Positions 1 through 11,404 of a stretch of 64,000 nucleotides of DNA are shown here, piece by piece (position 1 is the first letter of the stretch; each line of letters begins with the position of its first letter). The DNA comes from Parasphingopyxis algicola (lineage in GTDB: Bacteria > Pseudomonadota > Alphaproteobacteria > Sphingomonadales > Sphingomonadaceae). The stretch lies in contig NZ_CP051131.1 in the NCBI RefSeq assembly GCF_013378075.1, forward strand, positions 744,001 through 808,000. Direction: 5' to 3'. Under the pieces are notes generated by a model, which saw only the letters and a program-made list of their open reading frames with translations, was not told the origin of the DNA and did no database searches. The position numbers and the translations under genes were made by a program.

Positions 1-437
1 GCCGGGACGGTGAACTCGACCTCGTCGCCCTTGCTGCGGCCGATCAGCGCCCGCGCCAGCGGCGAGCTGTATGAAATCTTGCCGGAATTCGCGTCCGCCT
101 CGATCTCGCCGACAATCTGATATTTGAGCGGCTTGTCGTCCTCGTCGAGCAGATGGACGGTCGCACCGAACACGACCTTGTCGCCCGAAAGCTCTTTCGG
201 GTCGATAACCTGGGCGCGGGTCAGCCGGTCTTCATAATCGGCAATCGTCGCCTCGATCTGGCCCTGGCGTTCCTTGGCCGCGTGATATTCCGCGTTTTCC
301 GAGAGATCGCCATGCGCGCGCGCTTCCTCGATCGCGTCGATCACGTCGGGGCGTTCCACCTCTTTGAGGCGCTTCACCTCGGCATTCAGCTTCTCATAGC
401 CTTCCAGCAACATCGGCATCTTTTCTATCGTCGCCAT
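1..437 (-). CDS. greA: Transcription elongation factor GreA (C-terminus cut by window edge)
   Basis: GreA enters the secondary channel of RNA polymerase and stimulates cleavage of backtracked transcripts. The visible 145 residues start at an ATG and include the N-terminal coiled coil with the tip motif GDLSENAEY near residues 43-51, whose acidic residues chelate the catalytic metal. The C-terminal FKBP-like globular domain follows ([17 protein letters not shown]). The family is usually about 158 residues, so only about a dozen are missing past the edge. It lies 78 bases downstream of carB on the same strand, the usual car-greA neighbourhood in this group, and may be read through from it. Confidence 0.96.
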   Translation of the reverse strand, partial: MATIEKMPMLLEGYEKLNAEVKRLKEVERPDVIDAIEEARAHGDLSENAEYHAAKERQGQIEATIADYEDRLTRAQVIDPKELSGDKVVFGATVHLLDEDDKPLKYQIVGEIEADANSGKISYSSPLARALIGRSKGDEVEFTVP

Positions 438-515
438 TGCCTTACCTTTCGTCAAAAATCTGCCGTGCAGCGGCCCGTCCGGGTCCGCCTGCTGTTTCCG
501 CACAAATTGTCGGGA

Positions 516-3500
516 TTAGCTTTCGGCAGTTGAATAATAGGCCTGTAGCGGCCGTACTTCAAGCTCCGTTGTGCTCAGCGCCCCAATTGCCCTTACGGCG
601 GCCGCGCTTGCGGGCGCCGTCGTGAAATAGGGGATCCTGTTCGAAACCGCCGATTTGCGGATCGAGGCGCTGTCTTTCAGCGACTGCCAGCCCTCGGTCG
701 TGTTGAAGATCAGGTCGATATCCCCGTCGACGATCGCATCGACGATATGGGGGCGGCCCTGCGCGACTTTGTTGATCCGCACCGCCTCGACCCCGTTCTC
801 CTGCAGGAAGTCCGCGGTACCGCCCGTCGCCACGATCGAGAAGCCATAGCCGACGATATCCTTTATCGCGGGCAGGATATGCGCCTTGTCGCTGTCCTTC
901 ACCGATACGAAGACACAGCCTTCGCTCGGCAGGGTCGTGCCGCCCGCGAGCTGGGACTTGGCGAAGGCGGTCGGGAAATCGTCGTCGATGCCCATCACCT
1001 CTCCCGTCGATTTCATTTCGGGCGAGAGGACCGGATCGGTGCCCTGGAAGCGGGCGAAGGGGAATACGGCTTCCTTCACCGCGATATGATCGATCGCGCG
1101 GTCGATTTTCGGCAGGTCGGCGAGTTTTTCGCCCGCCATGACCCGCGCCGCAATCTTGGCGACCGGATGACCGATCGCCTTCGCGACGAACGGCACGGTG
1201 CGGCTGGCGCGCGGATTGACTTCGATGAGATAGACATTTTGTCCTTCTGGGCCATCCTTCACCGCGAACTGGATGTTCATCAGGCCCCGCACCTTGAGCG
1301 CAATCGCCAGCGCCTCGGTCTGCCGCTCGATCTCGGCAATGATAGCGTCGGGCAGGCTGTAGGGCGGGATCGAACAGGCGCTGTCGCCCGAATGGACGCC
1401 AGCCTCCTCGATATGCTGGAGTACGCCGGCGACGATCACGTCCTCGCCATCGGATATCGCATCGACATCCACCTCGATCGCGTCACGCAGATACTGGTCG
1501 ATCAGGACCGGGCTGTCGCCCGACACCTGCACGGCCGTCTGGATATAATCCTCCAGCTGCGCATCGCTGTCGACGATCTCCATCGCCCGGCCGCCGAGCA
1601 CATAGCTGGGCCGCATCAGCACCGGATAGCCGATGCGCTGCGCCACCGCGAGCGCCTCTTCGCCGCTGCGCGCGATGCCGTTTTCGGGCTGCTTCAGATC
1701 GAGCTCGGCGACGAGATCGGCAAAGCGTTCGCGATCCTCGGCATGGTCGATGGCATCGGGCGAGGTGCCGAGAATCGGAATGCCCGCCTCTTCGAGCGCC
1801 TTGGCGAGGTTGAGCGGCGTCTGCCCGCCGAACTGGACGATCACGCCCGCCAACTCGCCGGATTGTTGTTCGATGTGCAGGATCTCGAGCACGTCCTCGG
1901 CGGTCAGCGGTTCGAAATAGAGCCGGTCCGACGTATCGTAATCGGTCGACACCGTTTCCGGGTTGCAGTTGATCATGATCGTCTCGAAGCCCTGCTCCTC
2001 GAGCGCAAAACAGGCGTGACAGCAGCAATAGTCGAACTCGATCCCCTGCCCGATCCGGTTCGGCCCGCCGCCCAGGATCACGACCTTCTTGCGGTCGGAG
2101 GGCTGCGCCTCGCATTCGGGCTCGCCGAAGCTCGGCGCCTCATAGGTCGAATACATGTAGGGCGTCTTCGCCTCGAACTCGGCGGCGCAGGTGTCGATCC
2201 GCTTGAAGACCGGTCGCACGCTGAGCTTGTGGCGCAACTCGCGCACCTGCTCCTCGGTCACGCCGCCCGCCATCGCCTGGAGCGCCTCGCCGATCAGGCC
2301 GGGGCTGTACGCGGCCTTCTCCATCCCTTCGCGGATGTGCGTCGAGGCCAGCGCCAGCCGCGCGAGCCGGTTGTCGGAAAAGCCCATGGCCTTCAGTTTG
2401 CGCAGGCCAGACGCATCGTTGGGCAGGCCGTTTTCGATGACGCCCTTTTCCGCCTCGACGATCTCGGACAGCCGTTCGAGGAACCAGGGATCATATTTGG
2501 TGATCGCATGGACTTCCTCGACGCTCAGTCCTTCCCGCAATGCCTGTGCCGTCACCAGCAACCGCTCGGGCGACACTTCGGAGAGAGCCGCCTCGATCCG
2601 CGGCTTGGGCGCACCGACCAGCTCGTCGACCCAGTTGAGACCGACCAGCCCCGTCTCCAGCCCGCGCAGCGCCTTTTGCAGGCTCTCTGTGAAGCTGCGG
2701 CCGATCGCCATGACCTCGCCGACCGATTTCATCGCCGTGCCCAACACCGGTTCCGCGCCCTTGAATTTCTCGAAGGCGAAGCGCGGGATCTTGGTTACGA
2801 CATAGTCGATGGTTGGCTCGAAACTCGCAGGCGTGACGCCGGTGATATCGTTGTCGATCTCGTCGAGCGTGTAACCGACCGCGAGTTTCGCGGCGACCTT
2901 GGCAATGGGAAAGCCGGTTGCTTTAGAGGCCAGCGCCGACGAGCGCGACACGCGCGGGTTCATCTCGATCACCACCAAGCGTCCGTCTGCCGGATTCACC
3001 GCGAACTGAACGTTCGACCCGCCCGTCTCGACGCCGATCTCGCGCAGGCAAGCGATGCTCGCATTGCGCATGATCTGATACTCTTTATCCGTCAGCGTCA
3101 GCGCGGGCGCGATGGTGATGCTATCGCCCGTATGCACGCCCATCGGATCGACATTCTCGATCGAGCAGATGATGATGGCATTGTCGTTCCTGTCGCGAAC
3201 GACCTCCATCTCATATTCCTTCCACCCCAGCACCGATTCCTCGATCAGCACTTCGGTGGTCGGGCTGGCGGAAAGGCCGCCGCGAACGATCTCCTCGAAC
3301 TCCTCGCGATTATAGGCGATCCCGCCGCCCGTGCCGCCCATGGTGAAGCTCGGCCGGATGATCGTCGGCAGCCCGACAAACTCCAGCCCCTCCAGCGCCT
3401 CGTCCATATTGTGCGCGATCAGCGAGCGCGGGCTTTCCAACCCGATCTTCGACATCGCCTCGCGGAAGCGCAGCCGATCCTCGGCCTTGTCGATCGCATC

Positions 3501-3878
3501 GGCATCCGCCCCGATCAGCTCGACGCCGAACTTTTCGAGCGTGCCATCTTCGTGCAGTGCCAGCGCCGTGTTGAGCCCCGTCTGCCCGCCCATCGTCGGC
3601 AGCAGGGCGAGCACATCGTCCGGCCGCTCCGCGCGCTCCTTAGCAATAATCTTGGCGACGATGGCTGGCGTGATCGGCTCGACATAGGTTGCGTCCGCCA
3701 GCTCCGGATCGGTCATGATCGTCGCCGGGTTGGAGTTGACGAGGATGATCCGATAGCCCTCTTCCTTGAGCGCCTTCACGGCCTGCGTCCCCGAATAATC
3801 GAACTCGCATGCCTGGCCGATGATTATGGGACCGGCGCCGATGATAAGGATGGAAGAGATGTCAGTGCGTTTAGGCAT
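516..3878 (-). CDS. carB: Carbamoyl-phosphate synthase large subunit
   Basis: The large subunit makes carbamoyl phosphate from bicarbonate, two ATP and ammonia passed from CarA, feeding arginine and pyrimidine synthesis. The 1120-residue protein shows the expected internal duplication: a first synthetase half beginning with [17 protein letters not shown] near residue 14 and a second beginning with [15 protein letters not shown] near residue 600, each with an ATP-grasp domain ([24 protein letters not shown]). A C-terminal MGS-like allosteric domain follows (ATGGTADFL). It is slightly longer than the E. coli enzyme, as is common in alphaproteobacteria. The start codon lies 22 bases from a palindromic repeat, so the usual coupling to carA has been broken by an inserted element. 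Confidence 0.98.
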   Translation of the reverse strand: MPKRTDISSILIIGAGPIIIGQACEFDYSGTQAVKALKEEGYRIILVNSNPATIMTDPELADATYVEPITPAIVAKIIAKERAERPDDVLALLPTMGGQTGLNTALALHEDGTLEKFGVELIGADADAIDKAEDRLRFREAMSKIGLESPRSLIAHNMDEALEGLEFVGLPTIIRPSFTMGGTGGGIAYNREEFEEIVRGGLSASPTTEVLIEESVLGWKEYEMEVVRDRNDNAIIICSIENVDPMGVHTGDSITIAPALTLTDKEYQIMRNASIACLREIGVETGGSNVQFAVNPADGRLVVIEMNPRVSRSSALASKATGFPIAKVAAKLAVGYTLDEIDNDITGVTPASFEPTIDYVVTKIPRFAFEKFKGAEPVLGTAMKSVGEVMAIGRSFTESLQKALRGLETGLVGLNWVDELVGAPKPRIEAALSEVSPERLLVTAQALREGLSVEEVHAITKYDPWFLERLSEIVEAEKGVIENGLPNDASGLRKLKAMGFSDNRLARLALASTHIREGMEKAAYSPGLIGEALQAMAGGVTEEQVRELRHKLSVRPVFKRIDTCAAEFEAKTPYMYSTYEAPSFGEPECEAQPSDRKKVVILGGGPNRIGQGIEFDYCCCHACFALEEQGFETIMINCNPETVSTDYDTSDRLYFEPLTAEDVLEILHIEQQSGELAGVIVQFGGQTPLNLAKALEEAGIPILGTSPDAIDHAEDRERFADLVAELDLKQPENGIARSGEEALAVAQRIGYPVLMRPSYVLGGRAMEIVDSDAQLEDYIQTAVQVSGDSPVLIDQYLRDAIEVDVDAISDGEDVIVAGVLQHIEEAGVHSGDSACSIPPYSLPDAIIAEIERQTEALAIALKVRGLMNIQFAVKDGPEGQNVYLIEVNPRASRTVPFVAKAIGHPVAKIAARVMAGEKLADLPKIDRAIDHIAVKEAVFPFARFQGTDPVLSPEMKSTGEVMGIDDDFPTAFAKSQLAGGTTLPSEGCVFVSVKDSDKAHILPAIKDIVGYGFSIVATGGTADFLQENGVEAVRINKVAQGRPHIVDAIVDGDIDLIFNTTEGWQSLKDSASIRKSAVSNRIPYFTTAPASAAAVRAIGALSTTELEVRPLQAYYSTAES

Positions 3879-3899
3879 GGGTGGTTTCTTGCTCTGTGG

Positions 3900-3939
3900 C
3901 CCTCGCCCCCTTTAGGGGGAGAGGGTTGGGAGAGGGGGC
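3900..3939. repeat. Left inverted repeat of DUF559 element 1
   Basis: This 40-base GC-rich element contains the small palindrome CCCCCTTTAGGGGG followed by a purine-rich arm. It ends immediately before the ATG of the DUF559 gene and is an inverted copy, differing by about one substitution and one single-base gap, of the repeat at 4291-4333. Together they bracket the gene tightly. Confidence 0.85.
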
Positions 3940-4290
3940 ATGACGAAACGGCATCCGGTCACACGACAGCGCGCCAAGGAACTGCGCACCAAAATGACGC
4001 CACCGGAACGCGCTTTGTGGTCGGTGCTCCGTGGCAACCGGCTCGGCACCAAATTCCAGCGGCAGGTCGTGCTTCCGCCCTATATCGTAGACTTCGCTTC
4101 GCGTTCGGAAAAGCTCGCCATCGAAGTGGACGGCGAAAGTCATACAGGACATGAAGTTGAAGATGCCGCGCGAACCGAAGCTCTCGAAGCCCGAGGCTAT
4201 CGGGTCCTGCGCTTCACGAACAATGAAGTTCTCAACAACATTGAAGGCGTGATTCGCGTCATCCTGATAACTTTGAGAAGAGACGGCTAA
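3940..4290 (+). CDS. DUF559 (Vsr-like, PD-(D/E)XK fold) protein inside a palindrome-flanked element
   Basis: This 116-residue protein matches the DUF559 family, small proteins related to very-short-patch-repair endonucleases. Visible landmarks are MTPPERALW near residue 19, the nuclease-like core YIVDF followed by AIEVDGESH (candidate metal-binding D and E-x-D), and the tail GYRVLRFTNNEVLNN. It runs opposite to the car operon, between carB and carA. Its ATG directly follows one repeat and its TAA directly precedes the inverted copy, so gene and repeats form one unit of about 430 bases. No ribosome site is seen apart from the G-rich repeat itself. The activity is unknown; the fold implies DNA binding or nicking, and a role in moving or maintaining the repeat is inference only. 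A second homologue lies at 46778-47170. Confidence 0.85.
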   Translation: MTKRHPVTRQRAKELRTKMTPPERALWSVLRGNRLGTKFQRQVVLPPYIVDFASRSEKLAIEVDGESHTGHEVEDAARTEALEARGYRVLRFTNNEVLNNIEGVIRVILITLRRDG

Positions 4291-4333
4291 GCCCCCCTCT
4301 CCCCAACCCTCTCCCCCTAAAGGGGGTGAGGGA
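4291..4333. repeat. Right inverted repeat of DUF559 element 1
   Basis: This is the inverted copy of the repeat at 3900-3939. It begins with the base directly after the TAA of the DUF559 gene and contains the same CCCCCTAAAGGGGG palindrome. Near-identity of the two arms suggests recent copying or selection for pairing. Confidence 0.85.
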
Positions 4334-4351
4334 GCAGGTACTGCATCGCTA

Positions 4352-4386
4352 AAGTAGATGGAGGAGATGTTGGTGCAGCGAGACAT
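4352..4386 (-). other. Diverged second copy of the carB 5' end
   Basis: Read on the minus strand, this stretch starts with an ATG and encodes MSRCTNISSI, close to the carB start [10 protein letters not shown]. About 23 of 36 bases agree, including 13 of 15 over the NISSI/DISSI codons. The ATG overlaps the stop of the upstream small ORF as TAATG, the position expected for an original carB start coupled to its operon. The frame then runs into the repeat and the antisense of the DUF559 gene. It looks like a footprint of element insertion; chance similarity is not excluded. Confidence 0.45.
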
Positions 4387-4592
4387 TATAAAACTATCAC
4401 TGAAATTATCGCTACTAGGATGCCAACCGCTGTCAGTATCGCGCTCCATTTCGTCCAGTTTATCTGGCTCTCTGGTTTCGCAGCCGGAACAACAATTCGA
4501 TATCGATGGGAGTCCCCGTCTCTTTCCAAATAAGGTCCAACCCTCTTCCATTTGGAAGAAATGAAACTCACTCTTGGGTCGCCGCTAGTCAT
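4386..4592 (-). CDS. Small membrane protein, possibly coupled to carA
   Basis: This is a 68-residue ORF whose ATG overlaps the carA stop codon as ATGA, the signature of translational coupling. The first 45 residues are hydrophilic and basic, and the last 20 (ILTAVGILVAIISVIVL) form one clear membrane segment ending at the C-terminus, giving a tail-anchored layout. Base composition is noticeably lower in GC than the neighbouring genes. I recognise no family. It lies between carA and the DUF559 element, and its stop overlaps the relic carB start. It could be a real tail-anchored peptide or incidental sequence; the coupling and the clean hydrophobic tail favour a gene. Confidence 0.5.
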   Translation of the reverse strand: MTSGDPRVSFISSKWKRVGPYLERDGDSHRYRIVVPAAKPESQINWTKWSAILTAVGILVAIISVIVL

Positions 4593-5806
4593 TGCTGGTC
4601 CAACATCCCCACAAACTTCGCGAACAGATAGGCGCTGTCTTGTGGCCCGGGGCTCGCTTCGGGATGATATTGCACGCTGAACGCGGGACGGTCTTCCAGT
4701 TCCAGCCCGCACAGGCTGCCGTCGAACAGGCTGACATGCGTCGCCTTCACGCCGTCGGGCAGCGTATCGATATCGACCGCAAAGCCATGGTTCATACTCG
4801 TGATCTCGACGCGGCCGTCTTCCAGCCGCTTGACCGGATGGTTGGCGCCGCGATGGCCCTGGTGCATCTTCACCGTCTTCGCGCCCGCCGCGATCCCGAG
4901 CATCTGATGGCCGAGGCAGATGCCGAACAGCGGCTTGCCGGTCTCCAGCAGCTGCCTGATCACCGGCACCGCATAGTCTCCCGTCGCCGCCGGATCGCCG
5001 GGGCCGTTGGCGAGGAAGATGCCGTCGGGCTCATGGCGCATCACATCGTCAAACGACGCTTCGCCCGGCACCACCGTCACCCGCGCACCGGCATTGACCA
5101 GATGGCGCAGGATATTGCGCTTCGCCCCGTAATCGATCGCCACGACATGGGGTCTCTCGACACAGGCTCTCGGCTCCGCTCGATCCTCGTTCGAGATGGG
5201 CGGGGGTTCGTCGGCCTGGCCTTCCGCATAGCCTTCGCCGAGCGTCCACAGCCCGTCGCGCCACTCATATTGCTGCGTCGTGCTGACCGTCCTGGCGAGG
5301 TCCATGCCTTCCAGCCCCGGCCATTCGGCCGCCTTGGCCTTCAGCGCATCGAGATCGAAGGTGCCGTCCGCGCTATACGCGATCACGCCGTTGGGCGCGC
5401 CCTGCGTTCGGATCAGCCGCGTCAGCGCCCGCGTATCGACGCCCGACAGCCCGATCCGGCCGTTGACCTTCAGCCACTGGTCGTAATGCTGGCTCGATCG
5501 GAAATTGCTGGGATCGGTCACATCCTCGCGCACGATACAGCCGAGCGCATGCGGATTGACGGATTCCATATCCTCGGCATTGGTGCCGACATTGCCGATA
5601 TGCGGAAACGTAAAAGTGATGATCTGCCCGGCATAGCTCGGGTCGGTCATGCTTTCCTGATAGCCGGTCATCGCGGTGTTGAAGCAGACTTCGCCGACGG
5701 CATCGCCTTCCGCGCCGAAACCCCGGCCCCAAACGCATGTCCCGTCCGCCAAAACCAATACGCCCGTCGCTCCTTCGGGCGCAGTGTCTGGCTTGGCGTT
5801 CGCCAT
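4589..5806 (-). CDS. carA: Carbamoyl-phosphate synthase small (glutaminase) subunit
   Basis: CarA hydrolyses glutamine and channels ammonia to CarB. The 405-residue protein has the N-terminal CPSase small-chain domain (VWGRGFGAEGDAVGEVCFNT) and a C-terminal class I glutamine amidotransferase domain. The nucleophile motif FGICLGHQMLG lies near residue 295 and the His-Glu pair in YHPEASPG near residue 381. The ATG start gives normal family length. It is the first gene of the car operon; the usual immediate neighbour carB is displaced by the DUF559 element, so the two subunits are not translationally coupled here although still codirectional. Confidence 0.98.
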   Translation of the reverse strand: MANAKPDTAPEGATGVLVLADGTCVWGRGFGAEGDAVGEVCFNTAMTGYQESMTDPSYAGQIITFTFPHIGNVGTNAEDMESVNPHALGCIVREDVTDPSNFRSSQHYDQWLKVNGRIGLSGVDTRALTRLIRTQGAPNGVIAYSADGTFDLDALKAKAAEWPGLEGMDLARTVSTTQQYEWRDGLWTLGEGYAEGQADEPPPISNEDRAEPRACVERPHVVAIDYGAKRNILRHLVNAGARVTVVPGEASFDDVMRHEPDGIFLANGPGDPAATGDYAVPVIRQLLETGKPLFGICLGHQMLGIAAGAKTVKMHQGHRGANHPVKRLEDGRVEITSMNHGFAVDIDTLPDGVKATHVSLFDGSLCGLELEDRPAFSVQYHPEASPGPQDSAYLFAKFVGMLDQQ

Positions 5807-5937
5807 GGTCGGTTGTCCTGTTTCTTCGATTCTGCCGGGCGCGCAAACGGCTGTCAGCTAGGCGCGGCATCGGTCCGGGTCAATGCCTGTTCAAGCGCTT
5901 TATCCCCAGCTAGGAATTGCACTCGAAATATTCCATC

Positions 5938-6018
5938 CATGCTCCTGCGCAGGCAGGAGCCCAGAGCGGCATGCATCGGCGCTTGCGGCCCTGGATTCCT
6001 GTCTGCGCGGGAATACGG
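5938..6018. repeat. Pair of inverted REP-like palindromes upstream of carA and the YqeY gene
   Basis: The divergent 234-base gap between carA and the YqeY-like gene contains two related units of about 36 bases in inverted orientation. The first carries the hairpin CTCCTGCGCAGGCAGGAG; the second, read on the minus strand, carries ATTCCCGCGCAGACAGGAAT. About 25 of 35 positions agree, and several differences are compensatory, keeping the stem paired. The pattern matches the scattered repetitive extragenic palindromes of sphingomonads. No other gene is seen in this gap. Confidence 0.75.
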
Positions 6019-6040
6019 ACTGACATAAAGGAAAAGACCC

Positions 6041-6499
6041 ATGCTCCGCGACGATATCAAGGCCGCCCAGGTGGCGGCGATGAAGGCGAAGGACAGCGCG
6101 CGCACGTCTGCGCTGCGCCTCATCCTCTCCAGGGTGAAGGACCGCGATATCGAGCTTCGGACCGAAGGCGGCGCCAAGGACGACGACACGATGATCGTCG
6201 AGGTGCTGCAGAAGATGGTCAAACAGCGCCGCGAGTCGATCTCCATGTATGAAAGCGGCGGCCGGCAGGAACTGGCCGATGCCGAAAAGGCCGAAGTTGC
6301 GGTTATCGAAGAGTTTCTGCCCGCCATGAAGGACGAAGAAGAAACCGGCGCGATCATCGACGCGATCATCGCCGAACTCGGGGCGCAAGGCCCTCAAGAC
6401 ATGGGCAAAGTTATGGGACAATTGAAGGCGCGCCACGGCGGGGAAATCGACATGGGCAAGGCGAGCGGGCTGGTTAAGGTGCGGTTGACGGGCGGTTAG
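6041..6499 (+). CDS. GatB/YqeY domain-containing protein
   Basis: This 152-residue protein has the YqeY fold, related to the C-terminal tRNA-binding region of GatB. Recognisable pieces are the start LRDDIKAAQVAAMKAKD, the central basic helix MVKQRRESISMYE and the C-terminal MGKVMGQLKARHGGEIDMG with a final LVKVRL. Family members are stand-alone proteins thought to act in tRNA-dependent amidation or translation quality control; the exact role is unsettled. AAAGGA lies upstream of the ATG. The position upstream of primase and the sigma factor on the same strand is typical for this group. Confidence 0.93.
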   Translation: MLRDDIKAAQVAAMKAKDSARTSALRLILSRVKDRDIELRTEGGAKDDDTMIVEVLQKMVKQRRESISMYESGGRQELADAEKAEVAVIEEFLPAMKDEEETGAIIDAIIAELGAQGPQDMGKVMGQLKARHGGEIDMGKASGLVKVRLTGG

Positions 6500-6578
6500 C
6501 GGGTTGACGCGACGGAACTTGCTGCCGACATGCAGTATTCGGTTCCCCCAAGCGGAAACCCAAAAATCAGGATATTCG

Positions 6579-7280
6579 ATGCGTCGCCTTACTCTTTGTT
6601 GCCTGTTGCCCCTCGCCCTCGCCGCCTGTGCGGACGGACCCGTCGAAGAACCGGCTGAACCGGTCGAAGATGCGACGCTCAGCGAACCGCAAAACATCAT
6701 CGCGCCGACCGATTTCGCCTCGCTGACCCTGGGCGGCACGATCCAGGGCCCGCTCGGCCCCGAGGTTGAAGCCTCGCTCGTCGCGCTCGATGCGGCGATC
6801 GGCGATATTGCAAGCCGGGTGCAATGTCCGGAAGGCGTGGATCCCTGCAACCCGGACGATGCCGAAGACGGCACGATCTACACCTATGTTCATGAGATAC
6901 GCCCCGGTTTCGACGGCCCGAACGACGCGCCGTTCGAGATGCCCGAAAATGTCCGGCCGGTCGAAAGCGCGTCGAGCTTCTCCCTCGCCTTCCCCGCGCA
7001 CGGCTTCACCGGCGTCGCCGGCTATTCGGTGCTCGACGCGGAAAACGTGCTCGCCGAGGGCTTCAACGCCTCGATCAGCTGCGTCGACGACCGGATCATC
7101 TGGAGCTTCCCCGAAGAATCGGGCTGGAGCACGGGCGAAACGATCACCTTTTTCTGGCAGTCGACCCAGCCTCCGAGCGGCCCGGACGGGGAATATCGCT
7201 TCGTCGCGGACGGTCTCGAGGCCACCGGACCGGGCCCGATGCCGACACCGGGCGGCGAGATCGCCGGCGTGTGCGAGTAA
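6579..7280 (+). CDS. Putative lipoprotein of unknown function
   Basis: This is a 233-residue protein starting MRRLTLCCLLPLALAACADG, a classic lipoprotein signal with the lipobox LAAC, so it should be exported and lipidated. An in-frame start 75 bases upstream would bury the signal, so the later ATG was chosen; it is preceded by CAGGATATTCG. The mature part is rich in acidic residues and proline, with four cysteines (QCPEG, DPCNP, SCVDD, GVCE) that could form disulfides. I recognise no domain. It lies between the YqeY gene and primase on the same strand and may be an accessory insertion in that cluster. Confidence 0.8.
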   Translation: MRRLTLCCLLPLALAACADGPVEEPAEPVEDATLSEPQNIIAPTDFASLTLGGTIQGPLGPEVEASLVALDAAIGDIASRVQCPEGVDPCNPDDAEDGTIYTYVHEIRPGFDGPNDAPFEMPENVRPVESASSFSLAFPAHGFTGVAGYSVLDAENVLAEGFNASISCVDDRIIWSFPEESGWSTGETITFFWQSTQPPSGPDGEYRFVADGLEATGPGPMPTPGGEIAGVCE

Positions 7281-7339
7281 TCCCCAGCCGGGCAATTGAA
7301 TTCCGCGCCATTTCGCGCTAATCGGATTATAATAGGGCC

Positions 7340-9163
7340 ATGTCCCTTTCGCCTGCATTTCTCGACGAACTTCGCATGCGGACGACGCTGTCCAGCGTCA
7401 TCGGGAAACACACCAAGCTTCAGAAAGCCGGCCGCGAATGGAAGGCCTGCTGCCCGTTCCACAAGGAAAAGACGCCCTCCTTCACCGTCAATGACGAGAA
7501 GGGCTTCTATCACTGCTTCGGATGCGGCGCGCATGGCGACGCGATCCGCTTCCTCACCGAAACGCGGGGGCTTCCCTTTATCGATGCGGTGAAGGAACTG
7601 GCCGAAGGCGCCGGGATGCAGGTGCCGGCGCCCGATCCCCGGATGCGCGAACGGCAGGAGAAATCGGCCTCGCTGCGCGACGTGATGGAGGCGGCGGCGG
7701 ACTGGTATGTGGATCAGCTGCACAGCCCCGCCGGGGCCGAAACCCGCGCCTATCTCGAACAGCGCGGTATCACGGCGAAAACGCAACGCGCCTTCGGTCT
7801 CGGCTTTGCGCCCGACGCGCGCGGCAAGCTGGAAGAAGCGCTCAAGGAATTCGGGCGCGACAAGCTGATCGAAGCCGGGCTGATCGCGGTGCCCGAAGAC
7901 AGCGGCCGCTCCCCCTATGACCGGTTTCGCAGTCGGCTCATGTTCCCGATCCGCGATCCGCGCGGTCGGGTGATCGCGTTCAGCGGGCGGATCATCGGCG
8001 ACGGCAAACCCAAATATCTGAACTCGCCCGACACGCCGCTCTTCGACAAGGGGCGGACGATCTACAATTTCGACCGGGCCTCGCCTGCCGCCCGCGACGC
8101 CAAGCGCATCATCGTCGTTGAAGGACAGATGGACGTTATCGCGCTCGACCAAGCCGGGTTCGGCGAGGCGGTCGCGCCGCTCGGCACCGCGCTGACCGAG
8201 CATCAACTGGCGATGCTGTGGCGCATCGACGAAGCCCCGATCCTGTGTTTCGACGGAGATGCGGCCGGGCAAAAGGCCGCGGCCCGCGCGATCGACCGCG
8301 CACTGCCCGCGATCCAGCCCGAACGCAGCCTCGCCTTCGTCCAGCTGCCGCCCGGGCAGGATCCGGACGATATCATCCGGTCGGGCGGTACCGACGCGTT
8401 GCGCGCGCAGTTCGAGGAACCGCTGAGCCTCGATGCGTTCCTGTGGCGCCATGAAGCGGCGAAGATCGATCCGAAAAGCCCCACCGCCCGGGCCAAGCTC
8501 AAACGGCGGCTCAACGAACTCGCGGGCGCGATCGGCGATCCCGCGATGCGCGAGGAATTCGGCCGCGATTTCCGCGAGCGTTTCTGGGATGCATTCGGCT
8601 GGAAGAAGAAAGAGGTCGATTTCGTCCGCGACGCGCTGGCCGCGACGTCCGGACGCAACCGGCTCCGGGGCCTCGATCTCTATATCCGTGCGATTCTGCT
8701 CGGCCTGTCCCGCTATCCGGGCGTGATCCAGTCCCGGGCCGACCAGATCCAGTCGCTCCATATCGGAGAAGGTCTGCTCGCGCGCTGGCGGGACCTGCTC
8801 GTCGCGGCGGCTTTTGAGCGGCCCGACCTTGATGAAGACATGATCGAGACCATATTGGCCAGTGCGGAGTTGGAATCGGCGGAAAAGAGGCATTTCTGGC
8901 GCGATCTCGGCTTTTCCTTCTTCTATCCGAAGACGGATCCCGAAATTGCGGTCCGCGACCTCGAAGCCGCGATCGATACAATCGCCCGCAGCCAGGAGCT
9001 CGACGAAAATCTGGAAGATGTCCGCGCCAATCTCGAGCGGGCATCGGAATCGGAGGATTTCGAAGGGGTCTGGAACAGGGAATCGGAACGCCGCAAGCGG
9101 TTGATGGAAGAAAAGCAGCGCTTGCACGATGAGTTGGAAACGTTAGGGGAAGCCGCAGCATAG
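7340..9163 (+). CDS. dnaG: DNA primase
   Basis: DnaG synthesises RNA primers for the replication fork. The 607-residue protein has the N-terminal CHC2 zinc-binding domain (CPFH near residue 35, [11 protein letters not shown] near residue 56), the Toprim catalytic core ([11 protein letters not shown] near residue 258, [12 protein letters not shown] near residue 303, [11 protein letters not shown]) and a C-terminal helicase-interaction region of helices. Length is normal. It sits 23 bases upstream of rpoD on the same strand, the classic macromolecular-synthesis arrangement without rpsU. Confidence 0.98.
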   Translation: MSLSPAFLDELRMRTTLSSVIGKHTKLQKAGREWKACCPFHKEKTPSFTVNDEKGFYHCFGCGAHGDAIRFLTETRGLPFIDAVKELAEGAGMQVPAPDPRMRERQEKSASLRDVMEAAADWYVDQLHSPAGAETRAYLEQRGITAKTQRAFGLGFAPDARGKLEEALKEFGRDKLIEAGLIAVPEDSGRSPYDRFRSRLMFPIRDPRGRVIAFSGRIIGDGKPKYLNSPDTPLFDKGRTIYNFDRASPAARDAKRIIVVEGQMDVIALDQAGFGEAVAPLGTALTEHQLAMLWRIDEAPILCFDGDAAGQKAAARAIDRALPAIQPERSLAFVQLPPGQDPDDIIRSGGTDALRAQFEEPLSLDAFLWRHEAAKIDPKSPTARAKLKRRLNELAGAIGDPAMREEFGRDFRERFWDAFGWKKKEVDFVRDALAATSGRNRLRGLDLYIRAILLGLSRYPGVIQSRADQIQSLHIGEGLLARWRDLLVAAAFERPDLDEDMIETILASAELESAEKRHFWRDLGFSFFYPKTDPEIAVRDLEAAIDTIARSQELDENLEDVRANLERASESEDFEGVWNRESERRKRLMEEKQRLHDELETLGEAAA

Positions 9164-9186
9164 CGGCGAAAAACACAAGGTTTTAC

Positions 9187-11208
<2,022 letters not shown>

Positions 11209-11238
11209 CACGAGCGAAAAACCGGAAATCGGGCTCGC

Positions 11239-11271
11239 CCGTCCCGCGCGGTCTTTCCCGTCGCGGGACGG
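11239..11271 (+). terminator. Hairpin downstream of rpoD
   Basis: A 10-base-pair GC-rich stem (CCGTCCCGCG with CGCGGGACGG) and 13-base loop lie about 30 bases after the rpoD stop. There is no T-run, so it is not a canonical intrinsic terminator; it may stabilise the 3' end or assist termination. Confidence 0.45.
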
Positions 11272-11404
11272 TCGCCCACCCCTTCTTAACTTCCGTCAAT
11301 TCTCCCCTAATGCGATTTAAACCCTGTCTTTACGGGCTCGCTTTAAGAGGAGGGTTTGCGCGGCGCGACGGCGCCGTCAGTTGCAGTTCGAAGGGAAGCT
11401 CAAG

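Noticed and set aside
747-4154. A 1135-codon open frame on the plus strand opposite carB
   Set aside because: It is the antisense of carB in GC-rich sequence, has Arg/His/Asp-biased low-complexity composition and no family resemblance. Similar long antisense frames lie opposite secA, recG and ahcY.
3871-4551. A 226-codon minus-strand frame covering the DUF559 element
   Set aside because: It is antisense to the DUF559 gene and crosses both repeats. Only its short start resembling carB is meaningful, and that is reported as a relic.
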